Shown here: piece by piece, positions 37,310-49,137 of the stretch
Layout: every line of letters begins with the position of its first letter
How positions within the stretch are numbered: the stretch's first letter is position 1
DNA from: Arctopsyche grandis
Taxonomy: Eukaryota > Arthropoda > Insecta > Trichoptera > Hydropsychidae
NCBI RefSeq assembly: GCF_051622035.1
Contig: NC_135364.1
Span: forward strand, 19,743,001 to 19,807,000
Direction: 5' to 3'
DNA: 64,000 nucleotides
Notes under the pieces: generated by a model
Seen by the model: the letters and a program-made list of their open reading frames with translations, nothing else
The model's database searches: none
Told to the model about the DNA's origin: nothing
Position numbers and translations under genes: made by a program

Positions 37310-37427
37310 CTTTACAAGTTATATTTTCCTCCAATGATAAGTTAACAGTTCCTGTTACAGTGTCTCCAAAATAAAGCAAACCAATTGGAAGATTATTAAA
37401 TGTAATATTACAATTATTTAATGTCAT
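37310..37427 (-). pseudogene. Isolated first exon of an alpha-arrestin
   Basis: Encodes 39 residues (MTLNNCNITFNN, then LLYFGDTVTGTVNLSLEENI), clearly homologous to exon 1 of the neighbouring arrestins, with an intact frame and a TATCTTATC motif 87 bases upstream at 37514-37522. No later exons follow before the BTBD gene. The donor reads AAAG|GCGAGT, not the GT found in its paralogs. GC donors can work, but with no exon 2 in reach it is best read as a gene remnant. Confidence 0.75.
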
Positions 37428-37730
37428 TATTTTCGAACGAATTTTCCAACATAGTGAACAAGGAACTACGATAAAATAATACGTACATACATACATATAT
37501 ACAAACTACCAAATATCTTATCAAAAAGACGAACAATACATATATGTATTGCGATTAGATAGAATGATAGAATTAGGGCAATAATGGTTTAGATGAGATA
37601 AATGAAGGAATGTCCTGTTGTGGTTCTTTAGAAAAAAATTAATATCAATTAATTAATAAAATAATAAAACTAATATAATTCAAAATCATATATTTTGAAA
37701 TTAAAATAGCTCGATACTTAAAATATATTG

Positions 37731-37736
37731 TTTATT
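37731..37736 (-). terminator. Poly-A signal of arrestin A
   Basis: AATAAA on the minus strand, 47 bases after the stop at 37783. Confidence 0.5.
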
Positions 37737-37782
37737 AATATGCATGTTCTATTCAGAGTCCAGGGTATTTTTTGCATTTAAG

Positions 37783-39370
37783 TCAAGTGGTATTAAATTT
37801 ATAAACTGGATACTTCGGAGAAAAATCACTGCTACGATCCCATTCCTCGTGAGTCTCTTCCATTCTTTTCTCTACTAATACTTCTTCATAAGTGGGAGGC
37901 ACTAAAATTATGTAATAATAATGCATTTTTTGCTTTATATATGTACATACATAAAATAGTTACTGTCAAGGTAAGGTCAAATATATTTTTCATACTCGAT
38001 TCATAAGCAGGAGGTCCACTGGGATCATACGATGACGTTGATTGTTCCACAATTCCTTGATAATTTGTGTGTATAGGAATAGTTCCAATTATTATTGGTG
38101 TTATGGATTTCAAATTAGCGCGAAATCCTGATACAACAGCAGTAGCCTTCCAATTAAAAACAAATAAATTATATATATGTATATGATGTATTATATGTTT
38201 TAAATAAATTTTAAATATCACACTGTTAGATCGTATTTAACTTCAACTATTGAGGATGTCATAAAGCTAGATGGAGGTAATGCTGGCACACAAAGAGGCA
38301 ATTCAAAAGATTTTTCTTCTCCACAGTCAGCTCCGCCACCTGAGCAGCGCGATACTTTCGAGATTTGCATCCTTTGATTTGTGTAAGGATACGTGGCGGT
38401 AAATAAAATTGTCTAAAATGTTTATTCATGATTTGGTGATAAAGGTTAAGTAAAATTTGATGGAATATTATTTAAAAAATGTCATTGATATATGTACTTT
38501 AACCAATCCAATTTTTACACTTTCAATTTTGATTTTGCTATTATTTTTTAAATTACAAATAACCGGTATACATTGCCCGGAAACAAAACCAGATGATGGA
38601 ATTTGTATTGTCATTAATAATGTTCCTTTTGACAAACACAAAAAGTAAAAATTCTTCAAAGATTCATTTAAAACAGACAGCTGAAAAATTTATGTTTTTA
38701 TTAATAACAATTTTTATTTATGCATCTAAATTTATGAATAAACCTATACGTTACATGTATGCTGTGCATCAGGTTGAGATCAGCATGCGAGAGGACGGTG
38801 AACAGAATTTTAAAACTGAGATCAATTCTAGAAGGTCGTATCAGTGTTACTGCTGCTGTGTATCTCACATATCCATACATACCCTCACAAGATGATGGCA
38901 GATTTGACGGTAGAATAATTGTAAACTTGAAAGTATGGCTACCCGCAAGTAGATCTGACATACCCGCTAAAAATATACGAACATGTTGTGTGATTTGTAC
39001 GATTAGTTTCCTACCTGTTACTAAATATTTATACATATGTACTTTGCATATGCTGATCAGCCATTAAGTTGTTGTGTGACGTGAAATATATTTCATTTCC
39101 AGAAAAGTAAATTGTTTTACGATTTTTTCCTGTTCCTTGTACTTCAGACCAACCACATTTGGACTCTCCAGATATTTTTAACATTAAAGCTGTAACGTTT
39201 ATTCTGTATCAACTATATTCTATCAAAATAAAATCATATTCGATACACTTACCTTTACATATTTTATTTCTCTCTAATATCAAGTTAACCGTTCCTGTGA
39301 CCGTTTCACCACAATAAAATACACCATTTGGACGATTGTCAAATTTAATACTACAATTATTTAGCTCCAT
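37783..39370 (-). CDS. Alpha-arrestin A (ARRDC-like)
   Basis: Seven exons, complement(39370..39253, 39189..39043, 38966..38755, 38680..38498, 38412..38224, 38146..37996, 37901..37783), 372 residues, all phases consistent. Exons 1-3 give the arrestin N-domain (FYCGETVTGTVNL, YGYVRYTAAVTL, FTVLSHADLN). Exons 4-6 give the C-domain (FVSGQCIPVICNLKNNSKIK, CVPALPPSSF, ITPIIIGTIPIHT). The tail has two PPxY motifs, GPPAYES and PPTYEEV, separated by an intron. Alpha-arrestins link membrane cargo to NEDD4-family ligases through PPxY-WW contacts; the cargo is unknown. It lies at the 3' end of the tandem cluster, and a TTATCTTATC motif lies 83 bases upstream of the ATG. It looks intact. Drosophila also has several clustered genes of this kind, so this is an arthropod-type expansion. 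Confidence 0.9.
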
Positions 39371-39452
39371 TCTACACTCAGAGAATTTAACAATGAAATA
39401 TAATAAGGAACTATATACAATGAAATAATCTGAAATGTGTACATTCCTAGTA

Positions 39453-39463
39453 TTATCTTATCT
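39453..39463 (-). promoter_or_regulatory. GATA-type motif upstream of arrestin A
   Basis: TTATCTTATCT, i.e. AGATAAGATAA on the coding strand, holding two overlapping WGATAR cores, 83-93 bases from the ATG. Equivalent motifs precede the other cluster members. Confidence 0.6.
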
Positions 39464-39637
39464 GAAAAATTTTACATTTTGTGATTAAATATCCAAATGT
39501 AATCTGATTAATATATTGAATGATTCATATTACAGATATTGACACAGGAATCTCTTGAAATACCAAACAGAGTTGCTTTTTATTATGCTTCTTAAGAAAT
39601 TGATAATATTAAAATGATCATGGAATTACATAACTAT

Positions 39638-39835
39638 TGCTAAGCGATTGTTTGATAGTATAAAGGTCGTGGGTTTAATTCCCAGGCGGGATCGAAAAAT
39701 TTATTCGATTTTCTCAATGAGTATGAATACATAAATTGTTGATAGCAAGATCTGGATGGTGATCCCGATCCAGATCGACCGTCTCCTATTACAGTTTGCC
39801 AATTTATCCAACTTGATTCCACGATCGTTGCGCGC
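39638..39835 (+). mobile_element. tRNA-derived SINE (family 2 or diverged family 1)
   Basis: Head TTGCTAAGCGATTGTTTGAT, B box GTGGGTTTAATTCCC, then GATCCAGATCGACCGTCTCC and ACAGTTTGCCAATTTATCC. Shares the GATCGACCGTCTCCT word with the 13535 copy. Lies between arrestins A and B. Confidence 0.65.
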
Positions 39836-39879
39836 TTAATAAAATCGCACTCGATCGTTAGTTAGTTAGCTTTAGTCGT

Positions 39880-40084
39880 TTCTGCGCGCGCACATTAATA
39901 CGGGAGGAAAAGTCTGTTCCTCTTGTTCCTGTTGTATCCTGCTCGCGCAAATTAAGTGAGTATGTACCGATTACCATGCACCCTTTTGTTTGATCTTTCG
40001 ACTTAAGATCTTTCGATTTTCGATCTTTGCCTTCCGATATTTGCGTTTTCGGTAATTTCACATTCTGGCTCGTCACGGAGACCG
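39880..40084 (+). mobile_element. Single arm of the 1260-type palindromic MITE
   Basis: Runs from GCGCGCGCACATTAATACGG to GGCTCGTCACGGAGACCGG and matches the right half of 1260-1634. The mirror-image half is absent. Confidence 0.75.
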
Positions 40085-40294
40085 GTTTATCTGTCGTGTT
40101 GTGTTGTTGGTGAGATGCTTGTAGTTAAGTGGTGTAGTGATACAAAAAAAGTTCTGGAGAGCCGAACTTATGTGTGTACATTTCTCCTCCCCCCTCTAAC
40201 TAAAATTTTTCGAATTGGTCAATATTGATTTTTCAAAACATTTTTATTTTTTGAAATGATTTTTGAAAATAAAAAATTAAATATGAGATAATAT

Positions 40295-40599
40295 TGTAAC
40301 GTAGAGATTAGGTGAGTGGCGCTCGTGGACAGATGGTTTACTAGCGCAGATCACCTGATCTTCCGTTCCCGCCAAAATGTTCTCTACGTATGAATGAGCC
40401 GTATGCAACGGCCAATGGGATCGTCCGACTCATCGACCAATAGTTATTGACCTCAAACATGTATAAATATGGGGCGCTCTCGAATTGGAAACCATTCCGA
40501 CCTGGAGCGCCGACGAGAGCAGACGAATAAACCGCTTCTACAAACCTCCTGCGTCTTTCTCTCCGATCCTGGAAGCCCCCTCTTCACGTCCACGCAACA
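40295..40599 (+). mobile_element. Solo-LTR-like sequence, 305 bp, probably Ty3/Gypsy
   Basis: Begins TGTAACGTAGAG and ends CACGCAACA, with a 4-bp direct repeat ATAT on each side (40291-40294 and 40600-40603). It contains a TATAAATA box near 40461 and an AATAAA near 40527, as expected for LTR promoter and poly-A signals. No internal retroelement sequence adjoins it. Confidence 0.7.
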
Positions 40600-40609
40600 A
40601 TATAAAGAG

Positions 40610-41440
40610 GCGTTTTTTTAGTTTAGTTTTCAGTTTTCTTCGAAAAATGTTAGCTAGGTACGAAAAACATATAACGAAAGCTTCCAATTTATGCTGATGT
40701 TCCATTTGAAAAAATTTCTAAATAGAGGTTGTATGTACGTCTATGTGGAGACTGGTGCAACCAGTTGTATGTAGATCAAGTATAGATGGGTGTTGGAGAG
40801 GACGATACACAGTAATTTTGACGAGGTTATTTATTTAATATTATAAATTGTATATGTAAGTTGAGCGAAGAAACGTAGCGTGAGTCTCTGCAGCTAACTG
40901 GTTCGACTGGAACACCGGTAGTTGAATAGGAATTCTGAGAAACTCTAGATATACCGAGAAAAACATTTGGTGCATGTAAGGGTCGTTTTTTGTTCTACAT
41001 TTTTTGTGGAATACACTTGTTCTATATTTTTACATTTTTAACAAAAGTTATATATTTTTATTTAAAAATACACATTATACATTTAAAAGGGGCGCACCGC
41101 ACCCGTCCCACTACACCACTGCGTTTCGCTGAGCACCCAATGATCGAGCGCGATTTTATTAAGCGTGCAATGGTCTTGTTACCAAAATATTAAATATGCA
41201 TACATTTTAATTAAAATGCACACAGGGCAAATTTTTAAGTGGAAAAACCAACCAATTGACGACTTTTAATAAAATTTTAATAAGGGTTCAGTTTTTTATC
41301 GAAATTACCCGAATGCCCAGTTATCATGATGGCACTGTCAATATTGGATGTATGTTTATCTAGAAATGTTAACTTTAATTACTATGAATCTCATTAAAGA
41401 TATGAACCTCATAATTTAATCATATAATAAAAAGTCAAAT
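40610..41440. other. Intergenic stretch between arrestins A and B
   Basis: AT-rich with no gene or clear repeat boundary. Confidence 0.4.
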
Positions 41441-41470
41441 TTATTTAATTTCATATATTAAGTCTATAAT

Positions 41471-43438
41471 TTATTTTCCTTTCTTCTCATTTGCATCAAA
41501 ACTATAAACTGGATATTTTGGAGAAAACTCGTTGCTATGATCCCATTCTTCGTAACTTTCTTCCAGTCTTTTTTCTACTAAGACTTCTTCATATGAAGGC
41601 GGCACTGAAATATATTCATATGTCAAAACTTTATCACGCTATATTTTATTAATGTTAAATTTAATTAAGAATTTAATATATTTCATACATAAATCATCAT
41701 AAGATGGGAGTGAATTGCTGGGATTGTGTGATGAGGTTGATTGTTCTGTATTTATTTGACGGTTAGTCTGCACTGGAATTGTTCCAATTATTATCGGGGT
41801 TACAGATTTCAAATTACCACGGATGCCTGATACAACAGCTGTGACCTATACATATTATAATGAAATAATTAAACATACATCCTACGTATAATAAATGAAA
41901 AAGTAAGTGGAATAGGAAAATACATATATTGGATGTTACATACATAGATTGGAATCAATTTCATTTGTATCCCTACAAGGGATTTTTAAATTGTTTTTAC
42001 AATAAATTTAAATGCTACTGAGGAGCAAATTTATACATGATTTAATATGAAGACTTTTATCATAATTAAATTTGAAATAGTTAGAAAATTATCAGTATTC
42101 CAAACATAAGTGATTCAGTCCTTACTATGTACATATTTTCAATTAAAAATGTAATAAGTGAATTATCTTCATACGTACATATATTTATATTTCAAATAAC
42201 TGACCTTTATATCATATTTAACTTCTATTACAGATGACGTTGTAAAACTAGTAGGCGGTAGTGGTGGTACACTCAATGGTAATTCCACAATTTTTTCCTC
42301 GCCACGCTCAGCTCCGCTACTAAGACAACGTGAAACTTTTAAAATTTGTTTCCTTTGCTTTGTATATGGAGACGTGGCAGTAAATATAATGGTCTATAAT
42401 AAATAAAATAACATATTTTTAAAAATGTGTAAAACAACATAATTTTTTAATTATAATATAGGCATAAATATTATATGTAAATTGAAAAAGTATATTTTTG
42501 TGTAAATTATTACAAAGAAATTTATCATACTTTGATTAAAACCACTTTTACGCTTTCGACCTTTATTTTACTGTTGTTTTTTAATTCACATATAACTGGT
42601 ATACACTGTCCGGAAACAAATCCTGAATATGGGAGTTTTACAGTCATGTGCAATGTTCCTTGTTTTGAAATTAAAGAGTAAAAATTCGTCATCGATTCAA
42701 TTACCATAGGCAGCTAAAATCAAGATTTCGCGAATTACCATTTCACAATATTTTTAATATATGTATGTTCAAAAGTATATTGTATATACACATTACCTTT
42801 ACATTGGGCATTACATTAAGATCGACATGTGATAAAACAGTGAATGATATAATGTAGTAGAGATTCCTTTTAAATGGTCTCTTCAGTGTCGCTTTAGCCG
42901 TGTATCTCACATACCCGTAGTTACCCTCACAAGACGATGGTAAATCCGGTGGTAGAAGAAATGTAAAATTGAATTTGTGATTACCTGCAAGGAGGTCTGA
43001 TCCACCTGCTGTAAAATATGTATGGTTTTTTGAACTGCAATTTGACAATATTAAACAAGTTCAAATTATTCATACTCTGCATATGTTGCTCTGACATCAA
43101 GTTATTATATGATTTAAAGTATGTTTGATTTCCAACGAAATGAACTTTTCTTCGTTTCTTCCCAGCACCACGTTTCTCAGACCACCTACACTTGGCCTCC
43201 CCAGACACTTTTAACATTAAAGCTGTAAAAAAAAGTTTAAAATTTTCAATCTATAAAAATTTTATACCCACATTTTCAACATTTAAATAGTAAAATCATA
43301 AGAAAATACATAGAACTCACCATTACATATTTTATTGCTCTCTAACAGTAAGTTAACAGTTCCTGTCACAGTTTCACCACAATAAAAAACACCATTTGGA
43401 CGATTTTCAAATGCGATACTACAGTTCCTTAACGACAT
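41471..43438 (-). CDS. Alpha-arrestin B (ARRDC-like)
   Basis: Seven exons, complement(43438..43321, 43222..43076, 43008..42797, 42713..42531, 42393..42205, 41845..41689, 41604..41471), 379 residues. Same exon layout and phases as copy A. Diagnostic blocks include FYCGETVTGTVNL, YGYVRYTAKATL, GFVSGQCIPVIC and TPIIIGTIPVQT. The first tail motif has lost its PPxY form (SLPSYDD in place of PPAY). The second (LPPSYEEV) is kept, so it should bind WW domains with a single site. Intron 5 (41846-42204) is longer than in its paralogs. A TTATCTTATC motif lies 100-109 bases upstream of the ATG. It looks intact. Confidence 0.9.
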
Positions 43439-43537
43439 AACGTACCTATATATAACTTTCTATGAATCTATGTATATTTATGTTAAAAAACGAGTAGCTA
43501 CAATGATTTTACGTGACACATAAATATTTTGTATGTA

Positions 43538-43547
43538 TTATCTTATC
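43538..43547 (-). promoter_or_regulatory. GATA-type motif upstream of arrestin B
   Basis: TTATCTTATC 100-109 bases upstream of the B start codon. The surrounding 110 bp is nearly copied at 48735-48845. Confidence 0.6.
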
Positions 43548-44397
43548 AAAGAGATTATATATTACAGCCCAATATCATTCAACGTCAACAAGATAATCAA
43601 TTCATAGGCACAATTTCAAGGCGAATTTTGAACCTGAGACAATAAAAAAAGATATTGCATTTACCAGTATGGAATTAGCAGAAATTTTCAATTTTTGATA
43701 ATCTAAACACAAAAACGATTGGACTTTAGAAAATATAGTATGTGCGATATAACAATAATATAAAAATAAAATAAGTGACTTTGATTGAAGTTTTGTAAAA
43801 ACAAACCAGATGATTCTATCATCATTTGGGATGTAGAAAATATACAGATAATATTATGTATAACTTTGACATAAAGCACCTTCCACCTCCACTCAGGAAC
43901 CGGTTTAATAGTTTACACCAGTTAGCCTTCAGGCGTTGACCTTCTGACGTACGTATATATGTATGTATACCAATAACTAATAATGGCAGAAACCAAATGT
44001 TTCAATCAAACAAAACACATCCTTATTTTTAATTCAAAATATTTTGTATTCCAAACTTTAAAACTATTGTACAGTTCATCGTTGCAAAAAGTTTAGATTA
44101 TGAATTCATACTTATTATGTAAACATCTGAGGAAATTCAGCAAATCTGAATTCTTTAAATTCAGAATAAAACAGATTGTTAATTGACTTTATAAAAATTT
44201 GTAAATTCTGTATGTACAAAAAGTATGTATAAAAATAAAGCATATAATAAAATATAGACATAATTTATCTAAGTACATATAGTATATAGTTTAATTACGT
44301 TTAACTAAGTATATAGTTTAATTAAGTACATATATTGTATTATTTCATAGTTATTAAGTATACTGTTATTATTTCATAGTTATTGAGTATATTGTCA

Positions 44398-44546
44398 TTA
44401 TTACTATTATATTACTGTTTTTACCTAAATAAATAAAATAACAAATTATCAAATAAATTATTTGGCATTAAAATTACTATTATATTACTGTTTTTACCTA
44501 AATAAATAAAATAACAAATTATCAAATAAATTATTTGGCATTAAAA
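44398..44546. repeat. 73-bp tandem duplication
   Basis: The segment from TTACTATTATATTACTG (44401) to GGCATTAAAATT repeats exactly with a period of 73 bases. It touches the last exon of arrestin pseudogene C. Confidence 0.85.
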
Positions 44547-45780
44547 TTATAAACCGGATATTTTGGAGGATATTTATTGCTATGATCCCAATCCTCAAGA
44601 CTTTCTTTCAATTTTTTTCCACTAAAACTTCTTCATAAGAAGGAGGCACTGAAATAATATTACAATAAAATTGTATTATATGCATACATTTATATTATAA
44701 ATAAAAAAATCAAACTAATAAGCTTGTAAATAAATACATGTTTTTGGTCATAATAGCATGTGTATACAAGTCGGAGGTATGCGTGCAGTTCCAACAATAA
44801 GCACACAATTATTATTATAAATAACAGAATGAAGATAATAAAAAGCTTGTAAAAAAATGAGGTAAACTATAGCATACTCAATTCATCATGAAGCGTGGGG
44901 TTCGCTGGTGGTGCGCTGGGTTCATATAATGATGTTGATTGTTCTGTAGCCCTTTGAAGATTCGAGCGTATAGGAACTATTCCAATCATGATTCCAGAAG
45001 AGCATTTTACATATATTCTAATGCATACCTGATACAATGGCTGTAATCTGTTATTTAAAATGTATAAACATCTACTGTTTTATGCTGAATCCATATATGG
45101 GTCAGTGGCACTCAGCTTCATATTGTATGTATGCGCATACATATGTACATATGTCTAGTACATTTAGCAAAGCCAAAATCAAAAGCATACATGTGAATTT
45201 AATTTATAAATATGTTTCTATAGTTACTGACAAGATTTATATTTAAATATATTACATGCCCGTTCTCTGTCATAATTTTTCTGATTATATCGTAATATAT
45301 GTAGTCGGATATATGTAGTTGTACAAAATTGACATCACCAAATATTAATCATATTCTTTGTTTATTTCCTTTAATATTTATTATATAGTCAGCTATTCCC
45401 AATGCAATTTCAAACCAATGATGAAATTATTCCCTGTGAAATTTCATTACATAGCAAACTGTAAAAAAGTTCATCACAATGAAGTAATTACATTTGATAT
45501 TGAATCTGCTATTGGAAGTTTATTATTTACACAGGGTACAAAACACAACAGTAAAACTACAGCACTCTAATTATAAAAGTTAACTAATGCTACGAATATT
45601 CACAGTGAAAAATACATTCAGGTAAAGCTAGAAACGAAAATAAATAATATATGTACCTAGTAAATGTGTACATTATATACATAGGTATAATGCAATAACA
45701 CACCATTAGTTCGTATTTGATTTCTACCATCGATATCATATAACTAGATGGAGGTAATGCCGGCAAAAACTGGTAATGTT
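44542..45780 (-). pseudogene. Arrestin pseudogene C
   Basis: Three degraded exons in gene order. An exon 5 end is at about 45703-45765 (LPPSSYMIS, VEIKYELM). An exon 6 remnant is at about 44880-45010, with the PPxY degraded to PPANP. Exon 7 at 44542-44648 reads PPSYEEVLVEK, then shifts frame in an A-run, then WDHSN and KYPVYNFN in the other frame. Exons 1-4 are missing. It lies between intact copies B and D. Confidence 0.85.
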
Positions 45781-45789
45781 TCAAGTATG

Positions 45790-46590
45790 TACATATAGTA
45801 AATAAATATGGTTTTGTAAAATCCTAATGAAAAACCATATACTGAAAAGCATGGTAAAAGTCGATGATAGTGTTTTCTTTTACTGAAATGGAGGCCTTAA
45901 ATTTCAAATGCGCTTGGGGCCCCCCATTTACTTGATCCGCCACTGCCGGGTTTGCAATCCCTAGTAATAACGCACAATTTTCAAATTAATTCTTACCATA
46001 TAGCGGAATCGAAGATATATCTTGAAGAATAGTCTTGAGGATCACATCCATCCAGCTTCTTTCAACAGATAAACTCAACCAGATATGAGTTCCTCGTCTC
46101 CGTTTATTTCCCCATTTGACTGAAACACACATTCGTTTTATCAAATCCAATTCTTCATTGTTCACTAGACGAAATATTGTTTTCGGATTCATGGATTGTA
46201 ATAAAATTTAAAAAAAAATGTACGAATGTATGGTAACGCATGTGGCAGCAGTTATTTTATTTTTTTAACTTATTTATTTATTTTTAAAAACATTGAAAAA
46301 TTCAATACATTGTAAATATCTTGTATATATTTAAAAATAATATAAAAAATATTGTTAATTAATATCATAGTATTAAGTCTTTGGAATTACATATGTACAC
46401 AGATAATTTTTATTCTAAATAAGCAAATAATCTGTAATCTAAATTGACTTCATAAAATACATAAATATTATAGATGTCGTTTTAAATGTCAATTACCCTA
46501 CAAATAAAAGTATATAGATAGAAAAATATGTTAAACAATATGCATATTTCTAATGCTTAAATTGTATATATGAAATATTTATTCTTTTTT
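45790..46590. other. Intergenic stretch, unidentified small frame
   Basis: A 68-codon minus-strand frame at 45986-46192 has protein-like composition (RRRGTHIWLSLSVERSW) but no family I recognise, and its neighbours are non-coding. 45890-45950 resembles hAT-like ends (GGGCCCC, CCGCCACTG). Confidence 0.35.
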
Positions 46591-46599
46591 CAGTAAAAT

Positions 46600-48433
46600 T
46601 CATTTCTCTTTCTCTTTTTCAATACTAAAATTATAAACTGGATATCTTGGAGAAAATTCGTTGCTATGATCCCACTCTTCGTAACTCTCTTCCATTCTCT
46701 TTTCAACTTCTACTTCTTCATAAGAGGGAGGCACTGAAATAATTTCACAACATTTTGTTACTTTATATTCAATCATTACTACAAAAGTGAGGTCAAATAC
46801 ATATTTCGTACTCAATTCATTGTAAGCGGGAGGTGCACTGGGATCATACGACGATGTTGATTGTTCTATGGTTGTTTGATAATTCGTGCGTATGGGAACT
46901 GTTCCAATTGTGACAGGGATAGTGGATTTCAAATCACTGTGCATACCCGAGACAACAGCTGTAATCTGTAAAGAAAATTTAGTTTTAGTGTTTTTGATTT
47001 CTTTTTTAAATATCTATATGATAATATCAGTTATTTAAAATATTACAATAACTTACTATTAATTCATATTTGACTTCTATTACATATGACGTCATGAAAC
47101 TAGAAGGAGGTAACGCTGGGACATACAATGATAAGTCAACAGTTTTTTCCTCTCCACGACCAACTCCATCACTTACGCGGCGAGCTACCTTTAAAGTTTC
47201 CGTTTTCGTTTTTGTTAATGGAGATGTGGCAGTATATTCAATTGTCTAAAATTGAAATACCAAATAATATAAATGTACTGTCAACCATAATATAAAACGC
47301 TGAATAACATCCTATAACTTTACGAAGATGTCAAAGCCTTCCAATTTTATAATAATATTTTATTATAAAATTGGAAGATTTAAGAATAATATTTTATTAT
47401 AAAATTGATGTCGAAGCCTTAGATAATTCTGTATTATAAACATAAATTAATGAGTAAATGTTTAAGTCATACTTTGATCAATCCTGCTTTCACGCATTCA
47501 ATTTTGACTTTACTATCATTTTTTAAATTGCACGTAAGTGGTATATACTGTCCGGAAACAAATCCTGAAAAGGGCATTTGTATTGTCATATACAACGTTC
47601 CCTTTTTAGCGCAAAAAAAGTAAAAATTCTTCTTAGTTTCATTTAAGATAGGCAGCTGAAATTTTTTAAGTTTATAAATAATACATAATTTCATTTCATT
47701 ATTAGATATGTACATATGTATATTTTGTACAAATTCTTACATGTAAATTTTACCTTTAGGCTGGGCATTCCATTGAGATCAATGTGCGACACAACTGTAA
47801 ATAAAGTTTTGTAGCACAGATCCATTTTGAATGATCTCTTAAGAGTAATTTTGGCAGTGTAGCGTACATATCCATAATAGCCCTCACAAGATGACGGTAA
47901 ATCTGATGGTAAAATAATTGCAAAATTGAATTTGTGATCGCCTGCAGTTAGATCCGATGTGCCTGCTAAAAATATTAAAATATTTTATGGGTTTTATATT
48001 TCAAAATCAAACATAACTTCAATGCATTAAAATATTCAATACTCTGCATATGCTGTTCTGCCATCAAGTTATTTAACGTTGTGAAATATTGTTGATGTCC
48101 GGAGTAACGAACTGTTCTACGATGTTTTCCAGATCCACGTGATTCAGTCCAGCTACAATGGGCCTTACCTGATATTTTTAACATGAAAGCTGTGAAGGGA
48201 AATCACCAAACCAGAATTGATTTAAAAAATAAGATGACAACGAATTCAATTGAATATCATGATTAATCCGTTTAATAACAACTATACAATAAAATATAAT
48301 TTGATCAATTCGACCTACCGCTACATACTTTATTGTTTTCTAATGTTAAGTTAACAATCCCTGTCACAGTTTCTCCACTGTAAAACACCGAATTTGGACG
48401 ATTAAATGTAATACTACAATTTTTCAATGACAT
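46600..48433 (-). CDS. Alpha-arrestin D (ARRDC-like)
   Basis: Seven exons, complement(48433..48319, 48189..48043, 47965..47754, 47655..47473, 47244..47056, 46965..46812, 46733..46600), 377 residues. Two PPxY motifs: APPAYNE at the end of exon 6 and PPSYEEV in exon 7. Key blocks are VFYSGETVTGIVNLTL, YGYVRYTAKITLKR, GFVSGQYIPLTCNLKNDSK, YVPALPPSSF and IPVTIGTVPIRT. Its last intron (46734-46811) is 78 bp and stop-free in frame, so retention would insert 26 residues between the PPxY motifs. It closely resembles copy E, including intron sequence, so the two are a recent duplicate pair. Upstream GATA-type sites are TTATCTAATC at 48537 and GATAATC near 48560. Confidence 0.9.
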
Positions 48434-48536
48434 GTTTTCTTGACAAAATTTTTCTATACATAAATCTCGGATGGATTTAATTAAACTGAAGCTAAAAAAC
48501 GATTTCACGTCATCTGGACATGTGGAATGAGTACAT

Positions 48537-48567
48537 TATCTAATCGGCAATATCACATGAGATAATC
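48537..48567 (-). promoter_or_regulatory. GATA-type motifs upstream of arrestin D
   Basis: TTATCTAATC, 104 bases upstream of the ATG, is a one-base variant of the cluster motif, followed by GATAATCT in the opposite direction about 15 bases further out. Confidence 0.5.
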
Positions 48568-48649
48568 TCATTGTATGTATAATAGAAAACAATAATATGT
48601 ATGTATGTATGTACAATATACTCAGTTCTGACGTAAATATTAGATACTT

Positions 48650-48729
48650 CTTCCTGTCACAGTTGCACCACAATAACATTCACCATATGGATGATTTTCA
48701 AATATGATACTACAGTTCCTTAATGACAT
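48650..48729 (-). pseudogene. Isolated arrestin exon 1 relic (B-like)
   Basis: Reads MSLRNCSIIFENHPYGECYC then GATVTG before homology is lost. It matches exon 1 of arrestin B, and about 110 bp of upstream sequence including the TTATCTTATCT motif (48831-48841) also matches the B promoter. No later exons follow before copy D starts. It is a duplicated promoter plus partial exon. Confidence 0.8.
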
Positions 48730-48859
48730 TACGTACCTAGATATAGCTTTCTATGAATCCATATATATTTAAGTAAAAAATGAGGAGCTACAATAACTTT
48801 ACGTGACACATACATAAATATTCTGTATGTTTTATCTTATCTATTATATATCCCTATTT

Positions 48860-49000
48860 CAGTTCCGGATACAGATTCCGATTTCAGTTCCAGTTACCTG
48901 TTTCAGTTTTGGTTCCGGATTCCTGTTACAGTTCCGGGTCTGGATTCTTTTTTCAGTTCCGGTTTTCCTATTTTAGTTCTGGATTCTATTCATGAACCGA
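48860..49000 (-). repeat. Degenerate TTTCAGTTCCGG minisatellite
   Basis: Repeated TTCAGTTCCGG-like units, the reverse complement of the minisatellite at 6580-6680. Both sit near copies of the TTACCCGGCTTCG dispersed repeat. Confidence 0.7.
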
Positions 49001-49137
49001 ATTCTTTAAACTCAGAATAAAATAGATTGTTGATTGACATAATAAAGTAATTAAATATATGAGAATATAAATTTAAGTATATGTATTATTATAATTTCAA
49101 TGAAGTACATATATATGTATATATAAAAATATAGCAT

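Noticed and set aside
45986-46192. 68-codon minus-strand frame with protein-like look
   Set aside because: No family recognised, no adjoining exons with fitting phase, and short enough to be chance or a transposon crumb. Mentioned only within the intergenic entry.
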